Positions 1-5,460 of a stretch of DNA of 7,939 nucleotides are shown piece by piece. How positions within the stretch are numbered: the first letter of the stretch is position 1; the number at the start of each line of letters is the position of its first letter. The position numbers and the translations under genes were made by a program. The notes beneath the pieces are model-generated. The model was not told the DNA's origin and did not search any database. It saw only the letters and a list, made by a program, of their open reading frames with translations. Source of the stretch: an uncultured Bacilli bacterium (GTDB lineage: Bacteria > Bacillota_I > Bacilli_A > RF39 > UBA660). The stretch spans positions 1 to 7,939 of the forward strand of contig CANRHY010000125.1 in NCBI GenBank assembly GCA_947630515.1, in the 5' to 3' direction.

Positions 1-55
1 ACACACACGCCTTTCACGCGTGCATTCACGGGTTCAAATCCCGTACCGGTCACCA
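1..55 (+). tRNA. tRNA-Glu (UUC), 3' part
   Basis: This is the 3' portion of a tRNA whose 5' end lies before the window. The anticodon stem CACGC/GCGTG closes a 7-nt loop (11-17) with anticodon TTC at 13-15, which reads Glu codons GAA/GAG. A short variable loop follows, then a T-arm with stem ACGGG/CCCGT and loop TTCAAAT, the 3' acceptor strand ACCGGTC (45-51), discriminator A52 and an encoded CCA at 53-55. The D-arm and most of the 5' acceptor strand are missing, so the acceptor pairing cannot be checked here. Confidence 0.93.
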
Positions 56-66
56 ATAATGTTCAC

Positions 67-92
67 AAAATCCCGTATATTCGGGCTTTTTT
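67..92 (+). terminator. Intrinsic terminator of the tRNA unit
   Basis: A short GC stem CCCG/CGGG closes a 6-nt loop and is followed by CTTTTTT. Flanking AAAA/TTTT can extend the stem past one mismatch. Its position 12 nt after the tRNA CCA fits the end of a tRNA transcript. Confidence 0.7.
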
Positions 93-99
93 CATATAG

Positions 100-137
100 A
101 AAAACAGTTATCCTAAAATTTACAATAACTGTTTTTT
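100..137. terminator. Bidirectional terminator between the tRNA and J-domain gene 1
   Basis: A perfect 12-bp inverted repeat (AAAAACAGTTAT at 100-111, ATAACTGTTTTT at 125-136) encloses a 13-nt loop. Read on either strand, the 3' arm ends in a U-run. It lies 28 bp beyond the stop codon of the minus-strand gene ending at 166 and just after the tRNA terminator, so it probably separates the convergent units. Confidence 0.75.
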
Positions 138-165
138 ATTTGTGTTATATAATTAGTTTAAATTT

Positions 166-1593
166 TTATTTTTTATGCTTAAGAATATCATAATTTTTTA
201 TTATGTCTTCTTTTATATTATATATGTTATTATAATAAAATTCATCTGTATAATTATATTCTTTAATTTTATTACTACGTAAAGTTCTTTGATTTATAGA
301 TTTATTAGTACGTGCTTCTGACTTACTTTTTAAAGTATTAATTAAGTTTATTATTTTATCAGAATCAATTGTTTCTTTATCCAATTGTTCTAATAAATTT
401 AGAAAATCTTCAGTTAAAATAGATGCAGATTTTTTGTTAATAATAATACTATAAGTTATTTCAGTTAATAATTTTTCTAATAATGACAATTTACTTAAGA
501 AAAACTTGTCTTTTTCTTCATCTAAATCATTTCTTAAATTATTTATCTTTTTAAGAATAGAAGCAGCAAGTACTTTAAATCTGTTAACTGGATCATTAAT
601 ATTTTGGTTTAGTGCTCGCCTAATTCTTTCTAATCTTTTATCAAAATCATCATCTAGTATATGTTTTGATAAAGATTCTATACTTACTTTTAATTCTTCA
701 TCTTCTATTTTTTGTGCATCTTTTAATAATTCTTCGTATTTTTTTAAATTTTCAAAATATTTTTTAAATAGATTTTCTATTTTTTCTTTTAAGGCTTCTT
801 TGGTTAATTTAAGTAAAATATCAAACTCATCGTTTTTTATTTTAGTGTTTCTAAATTTTCTTAAAACTTCTTGTACTAATGAAGTTGCTTTATTTTCTAT
901 GTCTTTGTAACCTACTCTTAATTTAAAGTCATTTAAAACACTATTAAATTCTTTTCTTAAAAAGATTAAATAATCATCTTTTTGGATAAGCAATATATTT
1001 AAGAATTTTTCTATATCAGTCTCTTTAATATCCCTTTTTTGAAATTTGTCTGGAATATTATTGTCTTTATAAAATCTATCATATAAATGATTAAATAATT
1101 CTTTTTGTACTGATTGAAATTTTGAATATAAAGATGTTACTTCTACTTTGCTATTAGCTTGTTTCATTTTTAGTTTTATATTAAATAATTCTTTTTGAGT
1201 ACTATTTATTAAATCAACTAATCCATATGATGGATTAAAATATCTGTTTAAAAAAGCTATATCATTAAATAATGAAATATCTAATATTAATGCATCTATA
1301 GAACTATTATATTGTTTTTTTAGTTTTTCTAAATCGTTATCATATTCGTTTCTTTTTGTATAAAATGGTCCACTGTATCTTCTAGGTGTATAGCCATTTT
1401 TTAAAATATCGTTATATGCTACATTTATTTTTTTAAATTTTTCTTCTGCTTCTTTTTGTTCTTTTGTTCCCTCTTTAAAGTTATCAGGGTGATATTTTTT
1501 TACTAAAGTTCTATATATTTTCTTTATTTCTCCCTCTGTATATGCCTTATTTGGATTTAATCCAAAAATTATTATAGCTTCATTTAGATTCAT
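166..1593 (-). CDS. J-domain protein with long helical C-terminal region, paralogue 1
   Basis: 475 aa. Residues 1-68 form a J-domain: helix II is rich in Lys/Arg, HPD lies at residues 35-37 within KKYHPDNF, and a charged helix III follows (KEQKEAEEKFKKIN). J-domains stimulate ATP hydrolysis by Hsp70/DnaK; the rest of the protein would choose the client. There is no Gly/Phe linker, CxxCxGxG zinc finger or DnaJ C-terminal domain, so this is not canonical DnaJ but a class C-like J protein. Residues from about 85 on are Lys/Glu/Leu/Ile-rich and probably helical or coiled coil. They contain NNIPDKF at 178-184, a motif shared by all three paralogues. No signal peptide, membrane segment or cysteine was seen. 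The start is fixed by an AAAGGGGG ribosome site (1602-1609) 8 nt upstream and by alignment of all three N-termini. It has its own strong promoter. The client and the function of the C-terminal part are unknown. Confidence 0.9.
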   Translation of the reverse strand: MNLNEAIIIFGLNPNKAYTEGEIKKIYRTLVKKYHPDNFKEGTKEQKEAEEKFKKINVAYNDILKNGYTPRRYSGPFYTKRNEYDNDLEKLKKQYNSSIDALILDISLFNDIAFLNRYFNPSYGLVDLINSTQKELFNIKLKMKQANSKVEVTSLYSKFQSVQKELFNHLYDRFYKDNNIPDKFQKRDIKETDIEKFLNILLIQKDDYLIFLRKEFNSVLNDFKLRVGYKDIENKATSLVQEVLRKFRNTKIKNDEFDILLKLTKEALKEKIENLFKKYFENLKKYEELLKDAQKIEDEELKVSIESLSKHILDDDFDKRLERIRRALNQNINDPVNRFKVLAASILKKINNLRNDLDEEKDKFFLSKLSLLEKLLTEITYSIIINKKSASILTEDFLNLLEQLDKETIDSDKIINLINTLKSKSEARTNKSINQRTLRSNKIKEYNYTDEFYYNNIYNIKEDIIKNYDILKHKK

Positions 1594-1621
1594 TTTCTTC
1601 TCCCCCTTTAAAACTATTATA

Positions 1622-1650
1622 ATTATAACAAATTAAGTACAGAAAGTCAA
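1622..1650 (-). promoter_or_regulatory. Sigma-A promoter of J-domain gene 1
   Basis: On the minus strand, TTGACT (1645-1650), a 17-nt spacer and TATAAT (1622-1627) make a near-perfect vegetative promoter about 30 nt upstream of the start codon. The -35 box sits in the 15-nt loop of the inverted repeat at 1631-1667, so a protein bound to that dyad would compete with RNA polymerase. Confidence 0.85.
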
Positions 1651-1667
1651 GCCTTTTGTACTTAATT
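1631..1667. repeat. Inverted repeat around the -35 box of J-domain gene 1 (operator candidate)
   Basis: AATTAAGTACA (1631-1641) and TGTACTTAATT (1657-1667) form a perfect 11-bp dyad with a 15-nt loop holding the -35 box. The same arrangement, with changed but still complementary arms, occurs upstream of J-domain gene 3. It could be an operator. It could also act as a weak AT-rich terminator hairpin for transcripts arriving from gene 2. Confidence 0.65.
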
Positions 1668-1697
1668 AATCACTTTTGTACTTAATTAATCACTTTT
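1653..1697. repeat. 20-bp tandem direct repeats upstream of J-domain gene 1
   Basis: CTTTTGTACTTAATTAATCA occurs twice head to tail (1653-1672, 1673-1692), followed by CTTTT of a third copy. Each unit carries the GTACTTAATT half-site also found in the promoter dyad, so the region holds at least three half-sites of one sequence, two of them exactly two helical turns apart. This pattern suits cooperative binding by a regulator. Confidence 0.75.
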
Positions 1698-1703
1698 ATA
1701 AAT

Positions 1704-3044
1704 TTATTTTAATACTTTTTTTAATTCAGGTTCATTTAAAATTTCATTATAATCTTCTTTATTATTTTTTAATATAAATGTTATTAATATAGATGTTTCT
1801 ACTATTAAGTTATAATCTAATGGACCATTATATAATTTTTCTAATATTGAGGCTACTTCTTCTATTGGAAGGTCATTTTCATATTTTACTGAAACTGTTT
1901 TTGTTACTAATTTGCACATTAAATCAGAAAATTTATCTAGTATCATAGTTTTTACCATATCTTCTTTAATTTTAGGATTTAAAGTCTTTTTTTCATTATC
2001 AATTCTAATTAATAAATCTGTAGAAGTATATAATAATTTTTCGTATGACTTTAAGGAATCTTTTTGGTATATTATACTATATAATTTATCTATAAAAGCA
2101 CTATTAAATAATTTGTCTTTTAATGCAAGTATTTGGTTTCTTGTAGTTTCATCTTTAGATTCTTCTAATGCTTTGTTATATTCTTTTAAATTATTAATAT
2201 ATCTTTTATATAAAGATTCTAGCTCTGTTTCTACTTCTTTTTTTGCTTCTTCATATGTTTGATGGAAATCCATATATTCTCTATATTCTGCCTTAAATTT
2301 TTGAACTTTTTCATTTACTAATTCAAGCATTTTTGTTTTTATATCTTTATACTCTAGTTTTGATTTGTATTTAATAACTATATTTAAAAAACCATTTTCT
2401 AAGTATGACTCATATTCCATTTTTTGACTTGATAATAATTCAAGATTTCTTCTTAAATTCATTTCTTCTATTATTTTTTGGAATTTTTTAGGTATATTAT
2501 TTTGTTTGTAATATTCATTTTCTATATTATAAAGTAAATCTACTTTTATTTTACTAATTGCTAGAGACATAGTAAATACTGCCATATAAGAAGGTGCCTT
2601 CTTTATTTCTTCCTTTAATGAGTTTAACTCTTTTCTAAATTTATTTACTATATCTATTACTGTATCTGGTTCTTTAAAATAATTTAATAGAAATACATAA
2701 TCAGTACCATCAAATACATAAGCTTTTATTGCCTCATCAATTAAATCTATATATTCTTTTTTAGCTTTTTCTAAATCAGGTGCATTATGTCTATTTCTTC
2801 TTGAAAATGAATCACTTCCATCGTACGCTATGCCTTTTAAATATCCGTTTTTTAGATGATCATTATATGCATTGTTTATTTTTTTAAATTTTTCCTCTGC
2901 TTCTTTTTGTTCTTTTGTTCCTTCTTTAAAATTATCTGGATGATATTTTTTTACTAACTCTCTATAAATTTTCTTTATTTCTTCTTCAGTGTATGTTCTA
3001 TTTGGATTTAATCCAAATATTCTTATAGCTTCTTTTAAATTCAT
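1704..3044 (-). CDS. J-domain protein with long helical C-terminal region, paralogue 2
   Basis: 446 aa from the ATG at 3044. An in-frame ATG 30 nt further upstream lies in the promoter region and would add ten residues absent from the paralogues. The chosen start has AAAGGGGG (3052-3059) at 7 nt spacing. The J-domain occupies residues 1-68 with HPD at 35-37. A divergent, highly charged helical region follows, with NNIPKKF at 182-188 and, near the C-terminus, a VETSILI stretch shared with paralogue 3 (VETSTLI). No zinc finger, Gly/Phe region, signal peptide or membrane segment was seen. It lies 63 nt downstream of J-domain gene 3 and lacks a -35 box of its own, so it may depend on read-through from that gene. 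It is likely an Hsp70 co-chaperone by its J-domain; the specific role is unknown. Confidence 0.9.
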   Translation of the reverse strand: MNLKEAIRIFGLNPNRTYTEEEIKKIYRELVKKYHPDNFKEGTKEQKEAEEKFKKINNAYNDHLKNGYLKGIAYDGSDSFSRRNRHNAPDLEKAKKEYIDLIDEAIKAYVFDGTDYVFLLNYFKEPDTVIDIVNKFRKELNSLKEEIKKAPSYMAVFTMSLAISKIKVDLLYNIENEYYKQNNIPKKFQKIIEEMNLRRNLELLSSQKMEYESYLENGFLNIVIKYKSKLEYKDIKTKMLELVNEKVQKFKAEYREYMDFHQTYEEAKKEVETELESLYKRYINNLKEYNKALEESKDETTRNQILALKDKLFNSAFIDKLYSIIYQKDSLKSYEKLLYTSTDLLIRIDNEKKTLNPKIKEDMVKTMILDKFSDLMCKLVTKTVSVKYENDLPIEEVASILEKLYNGPLDYNLIVETSILITFILKNNKEDYNEILNEPELKKVLK

Positions 3045-3078
3045 TTCTATTCCCCCTTTAACTGTTATAATCATAGAA

Positions 3079-3109
3079 AATTAAGTACAAAATACTTTTG
3101 TACTTAATT
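3079..3109. repeat. 14-bp perfect hairpin overlapping the stop of J-domain gene 3; decayed promoter of gene 2
   Basis: AATTAAGTACAAAA (3079-3092) and TTTTGTACTTAATT (3096-3109) are perfectly complementary around a 3-nt loop, and the right arm overlaps the stop codon at 3108-3110. Aligned with the promoters of genes 1 and 3, the -10 is present as TATGAT (3070-3075, minus strand). The loop that should hold TTGACT is shortened from 15 to a few nt, and the -35 position reads AAAGTA. On the minus strand the hairpin is followed by TTTTCT, so partial termination after gene 3 is also possible. Confidence 0.7.
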
Positions 3110-4388
3110 AACACCAAATTCCACCCCAATTTTTTGTAAGTTTTCTTGTTCCTAATTTACTATCTATTAATGTAGAAGTTTCTACAAGTAAATCATAATT
3201 TATTGGGTTTGATTCTATTTCTTCTAATAATGGCATTATTTCATCTAGTGAAAAAGTGATATTATACTTTTCTTTAGTTAATCTTGTAATTAATGAACAT
3301 AGAGACTCTCTAAAATCATTTATTATTAAAATACTTTCGTTATCACTTGTATTATTTCTTTCTGCTCCAATTTTATTTAGTATTTTTGTAGATAGTGTTA
3401 AAAATTCGTTATAAGATACAAAATCTTTTGAATTTTCTTTATCAATTTGATTTTTTATATCTTCTAAATCTGCTTTAAAGTTATCGTTAAGTATTCTCGC
3501 TTTTAATAGAAGTAATCTACTCTTTAATTCTTCACTAGTTGCGCTTTCTAATGCCTTGTTGTATTCTGTTATATTTTCAAAATATTTTTTATATAAGCTT
3601 TCTAATTCAGTTTGTAGTTCTTTTTTGGCATTTTCTATAGATACATTAAAGTCCATATTTTCATTATAACTACATCTGAATTTAGTAATCCTTACGTTTA
3701 CATATATATTTAATCTATATTCTATATCTGTAAAACCTGCACGCAAAGTGAAGTCATCTAATACACTTTCAAACTCTTTACGTAAATATGATTGATAATA
3801 TTCCATTTGATTATATAATTCTTCTAAAAATTTCTTAAAATCAGTTTCATTTATACTTTTTCTAAATTGTTTAGGAATATTGTTTTGATTATAGAATTCA
3901 GTTTTTATTTTTTCTAATAAAATTAATTTTTCAGTATCCCAATCTGATTTTAGTTCATCTAATTCTTCTTTAGAAGTTGCATCATCTATTTCTAATCTAA
4001 AAATGAACATAGTTTCTGTTTCAAAGTCAGCAATTAAGGTTGAGACTGGTCTTTTATCTTTAAAACAAATATCCAAATAACTAACTACATCATAACTTAA
4101 AAATTCCCTTGTTAGTTTTTCTAATTCTTTTTTATATTGAGCCTTTAATTCATTTAAGTCTATTACGCTTTCATTTGAAGCAGTATATCCATTTTTTAGA
4201 TAAATATTATAAGCATTGTTTACTTTTTTAAACATTTCTTCTGCTTCTTTTTGTTCTTTTGTTCCTTCTTTAAAATTATCAGGATGATATTTTTTTACTA
4301 ACTTTCTATAAATTTTTTTTAGTTCTTCCTCTGTGTATCTTTTATGTGGATTTAATCCAAATATTTTTTTAATTTCATTTAAATTCAT
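3108..4388 (-). CDS. J-domain protein with long helical C-terminal region, paralogue 3
   Basis: 426 aa, first of the three in transcription order. The J-domain is residues 1-68, with HPD at 35-37 and the same charged helix III as its paralogues. The remainder is charged and helical with NNIPKQF at 169-175. The end differs from the others: after the shared VETSTLI the protein finishes in a short tail ending WGGIWC, and its stop lies inside the hairpin in front of gene 2. That suggests the 3' end was altered by recombination between intergenic repeats. The start is supported by AAAGGGGG (4397-4404) 8 nt upstream and a consensus promoter. No DnaJ zinc finger or membrane segment was seen. It is a probable Hsp70 co-chaperone with an unknown client. 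Confidence 0.9.
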   Translation of the reverse strand: MNLNEIKKIFGLNPHKRYTEEELKKIYRKLVKKYHPDNFKEGTKEQKEAEEMFKKVNNAYNIYLKNGYTASNESVIDLNELKAQYKKELEKLTREFLSYDVVSYLDICFKDKRPVSTLIADFETETMFIFRLEIDDATSKEELDELKSDWDTEKLILLEKIKTEFYNQNNIPKQFRKSINETDFKKFLEELYNQMEYYQSYLRKEFESVLDDFTLRAGFTDIEYRLNIYVNVRITKFRCSYNENMDFNVSIENAKKELQTELESLYKKYFENITEYNKALESATSEELKSRLLLLKARILNDNFKADLEDIKNQIDKENSKDFVSYNEFLTLSTKILNKIGAERNNTSDNESILIINDFRESLCSLITRLTKEKYNITFSLDEIMPLLEEIESNPINYDLLVETSTLIDSKLGTRKLTKNWGGIWC

Positions 4389-4414
4389 TTCTATTTCCCC
4401 CTTTGACTGTTATA

Positions 4415-4443
4415 ATTATAGCAAATAAAATACAATAAGTCAA
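4415..4443 (-). promoter_or_regulatory. Sigma-A promoter of J-domain gene 3
   Basis: On the minus strand, TTGACT (4438-4443), 17 nt and TATAAT (4415-4420), with the start codon about 27 nt downstream of the -10. The geometry and the following leader (ATAACAGT, then AAAGGGGG) match the other J-domain genes. The -35 lies in the loop of the inverted repeat at 4424-4462. Confidence 0.85.
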
Positions 4444-4462
4444 CACTTTTTTGTATTTTATT
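4424..4462. repeat. Inverted repeat around the -35 box of J-domain gene 3 (operator candidate)
   Basis: AATAAAATACAA (4424-4435) and TTGTATTTTATT (4451-4462) form a perfect 12-bp dyad with a 15-nt loop, the same loop length as at gene 1. Compared with gene 1 the arm changes at two positions (T to A, G to A), and the opposite arm carries the matching changes, so the symmetry is kept. Confidence 0.65.
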
Positions 4463-4487
4463 AATCACTTTAGTATTTAATTAATCA
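4446..4487. repeat. Degenerate 20-22 bp direct repeats upstream of J-domain gene 3
   Basis: Two imperfect copies (4446-4467 and 4468-4487) of the unit seen upstream of J-domain gene 1 share the core ATTAATCACTT on the plus strand. The second copy contains the stop codon of the HAD gene (4485-4487), so the repeat begins within the end of that gene. Confidence 0.6.
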
Positions 4488-4988
4488 CTTCAGTTTTTTT
4501 ATTGCCTCTTTTACATGTGAACTGCATAATCCTGTTGATGTGTACTCTCCATTATTTAAGATACTTGTTCTTATAAATTGTTCTTTGAAATAAGGTAAAA
4601 ATCCAAAAGATTCATCATCTAATATAACGAAACTTTCTATATTATCTTTAGTTGTTTCAAGCCAGTAAAAGATCTCTACATCTCTTTTTCCATCTATATA
4701 AGGAGTTATGTCATATATAGATAATCCATATTTTTTGAATAACTTTACAAGTTCAATACCCTTTTTGGTAAGTGGAAGAAATCCGTTTTGTCTTCTCCCT
4801 TTTAGTCTCCAAGAAGAACTAAGTACAATAACTGCATTTGTTTGTTCTACTATCTTTTTTAATAGTCTTAATCTAAATCTATCAATATCTAATCTTTTTC
4901 TGCCAATTATTTTATACTCATAGTATATATTTCTATAAGTTTTATCATTATTAAGAACACCATCTATATCTAAAAATATCACTTTCAT
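4485..4988 (-). CDS. Small HAD-superfamily hydrolase-like protein
   Basis: 167 aa from the ATG at 4988. HAD motif I is FLDIDGVLN at residues 5-13, with nucleophile Asp7 and acid/base Asp9. Motif II is the Ser/Thr stretch VLSSSWR (55-61), and motif IV is LDDES (123-127). The C-terminal pattern TGLCSSHVKEAI resembles the end of the HAD domains known from Swiss-army-knife RNA repair proteins and related stand-alone HADs, which lack a large cap. A phosphatase acting on a nucleic acid end or small phosphoester is plausible but not shown. No signal peptide was seen. An ATG two codons upstream (4994) is possible; 4988 is preferred because HAD proteins typically begin right before the Asp motif and because of the promoter position. 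The gene reads toward the J-domain genes, about 100 bp from the first, and its TGA lies in a direct repeat. Confidence 0.85.
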   Translation of the reverse strand: MKVIFLDIDGVLNNDKTYRNIYYEYKIIGRKRLDIDRFRLRLLKKIVEQTNAVIVLSSSWRLKGRRQNGFLPLTKKGIELVKLFKKYGLSIYDITPYIDGKRDVEIFYWLETTKDNIESFVILDDESFGFLPYFKEQFIRTSILNNGEYTSTGLCSSHVKEAIKKLK

Positions 4989-4995
4989 AAACATT

Positions 4996-5023
4996 ATTAT
5001 ACATTAATTTGAAGACATGTCAG
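4996..5023 (-). promoter_or_regulatory. Promoter of the HAD gene, apparently leaderless
   Basis: On the minus strand, CTGACA (5018-5023), 16 nt and a perfect TATAAT (4996-5001). Transcription would start about 7 nt after the -10, at or next to the A of the ATG at 4988. No Shine-Dalgarno sequence lies between. The plus-strand promoter candidate at 5067 is divergent, with a 12-nt palindrome (5033-5044) between them. Confidence 0.55.
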
Positions 5024-5066
5024 TAATTTTTGATAACTAGTTATACATAAAAATTATTTTTAATGA

Positions 5067-5096
5067 TTGATTTTGTTACATTTTTAGGTGTATAAT
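5067..5096 (+). promoter_or_regulatory. Candidate promoter for the leader RNA/toxin unit
   Basis: TTGATT (5067-5072), an 18-nt spacer and TATAAT (5091-5096). A transcript from here would start near 5103 and run about 350 nt to the terminator at 5424. A second weaker candidate, TTGATT (5265-5270), 17 nt, TAATAT (5288-5293), lies closer to the repeats and overlaps the two dyads. A lone TATAAT at 5233-5238 has no recognisable -35. Confidence 0.45.
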
Positions 5097-5245
5097 ATTT
5101 CTTGATAATTTGGAATTTTTATGTATTAAAATATTAGTCTATTAATTGATAAAGATATAAAACATTTGGTAATCGCATTAATAAATTTTTAGATAATTTC
5201 TTAGGTAAAGAATATTTTTTGTTGTGTAAGTATATAATAGAAAAT
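5097..5245. other. AT-rich intergenic stretch without recognisable gene
   Basis: No open reading frame with a ribosome site, RNA gene or strong repeat was found on either strand in this stretch. If the promoter at 5067 is used, it is the 5' part of the leader RNA upstream of the dyads and repeats. Confidence 0.6.
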
Positions 5246-5302
5246 GAAAATCAAAATAAATAATTTGATTTTCTGATTAAAATGTGATAATATATTATCA
5301 CA
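5246..5302. repeat. Two consecutive perfect dyads ahead of the direct repeats
   Basis: GAAAATCAAA/TTTGATTTTC (5246-5255, 5264-5273) forms a 10-bp stem with an 8-nt loop. Nine bases later comes TGTGATAATATATTATCACA (5283-5302), a perfect 20-bp palindrome with no loop. As DNA the palindrome suits a dimeric repressor site over a possible -10 (5288-5293). As RNA, both would fold into hairpins just before the first 31-nt repeat. Confidence 0.75.
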
Positions 5303-5316
5303 AGTTGTAATTGACT

Positions 5317-5347
5317 GCATTGTGAAGAGATAACTCGAGGGACATAT
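5317..5347 (+). repeat. 31-nt direct repeat, copy 1
   Basis: Begins GCATTGTGAAGAG and ends GGGACATAT, identical over all 31 nt to the copy at 5377. It contains GAG-ATAA-CTC, a small possible hairpin, then CGAGGGACA, and TGT near its start can pair with ACA near its end. It is markedly richer in G than the surroundings. No sequence similarity was seen between the bases flanking the two copies. Confidence 0.95.
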
Positions 5348-5376
5348 TAGTCAGTCTAATTATGACACCAAGAATA

Positions 5377-5407
5377 GCATTGTGAAGAGATAACTCGAGG
5401 GACATAT
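5377..5407 (+). repeat. 31-nt direct repeat, copy 2
   Basis: Exact second copy, start to start 60 nt from copy 1. The 29-nt stretch between them (5348-5376) is not repeated but can form GTCA/TGAC (5350-5353, 5363-5366). A strong terminator begins 16 nt after this copy. Confidence 0.95.
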
Positions 5408-5423
5408 CAGCCTATTCGTTGTT

Positions 5424-5460
5424 AAAGGGATTTCTATTATATAGAATCCCTTTTATTTTT
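5424..5460 (+). terminator. Intrinsic terminator between repeat RNA and toxin-like gene
   Basis: AAAGGGATT (5424-5432) pairs with AATCCCTTT (5445-5453); past a one-base bulge CTA/TAG extends the stem to about 12 bp with a 5-nt loop. It is followed by a T-rich tail (5451-5460). The toxin-like gene's GGAGG starts 6 nt later, so that gene would be expressed only by read-through. Confidence 0.85.

Larger units (their letters stand above)
5300..5460 (+). ncRNA. Candidate repeat-containing RNA antitoxin upstream of a MazF/ToxN-like gene
   Basis: The segment holds two identical 31-nt repeats and ends in a strong intrinsic terminator, immediately before the ribosome site of the downstream toxin-like gene. 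In type III toxin-antitoxin loci (ToxIN, CptIN, TenpIN families) a short RNA made of tandem pseudoknot-forming repeats is separated from the toxin gene by a terminator; the toxin cuts the precursor and is inhibited by the repeat units. This arrangement matches. The 60-nt period with only 31 nt conserved, and only two copies, are unlike the uninterrupted 34-45 nt repeats of known members. The 5' end is a guess (start near 5300 from the proximal promoter, or near 5103). No upstream or downstream ORF resembles a protein antitoxin. Alternatives are an attenuator leader or repeated protein-binding sites. Confidence 0.5.

Noticed and set aside
36..77. Repeated 10-mer AAATCCCGTA in the tRNA T-arm and in the terminator, considered as a fragment of an attachment-site duplication
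   Set aside because: Only 10 nt are shared, the second copy is explained by the terminator stem, and no integrase or longer tRNA-end copy was found in the window.
506..910. Plus-strand open frames opposite the J genes (also 1912-2262 and 4708-4923)
   Set aside because: They are Ser/Phe/Leu-rich antisense translations of Lys/Glu-rich coding sequence, without ribosome sites or family resemblance.
166..1593. J-domain genes as canonical dnaJ copies
   Set aside because: There is no Gly/Phe linker, no CxxCxGxG repeats, no DnaJ C-terminal domain, and no neighbouring dnaK or grpE.
3045..3074. Ten-residue N-terminal extension of J-domain paralogue 2
   Set aside because: It lies in the promoter/-10 and Shine-Dalgarno region, and neither paralogue has such an extension.
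5246..5275. Short frame MKIKINNLIF starting near 5245 as a peptide antitoxin or leader peptide
   Set aside because: Ten codons, no Shine-Dalgarno site, and the sequence is fully accounted for by the 10-bp dyad.
5317..5407. Two repeats of 31 nt with a 29-nt spacer, resembling a minimal CRISPR array
   Set aside because: Only two repeats and one spacer, no cas genes in the window, and a terminator plus toxin-like gene directly downstream. The toxin-antitoxin reading explains the context better. A spacer match to a phage would reopen this.
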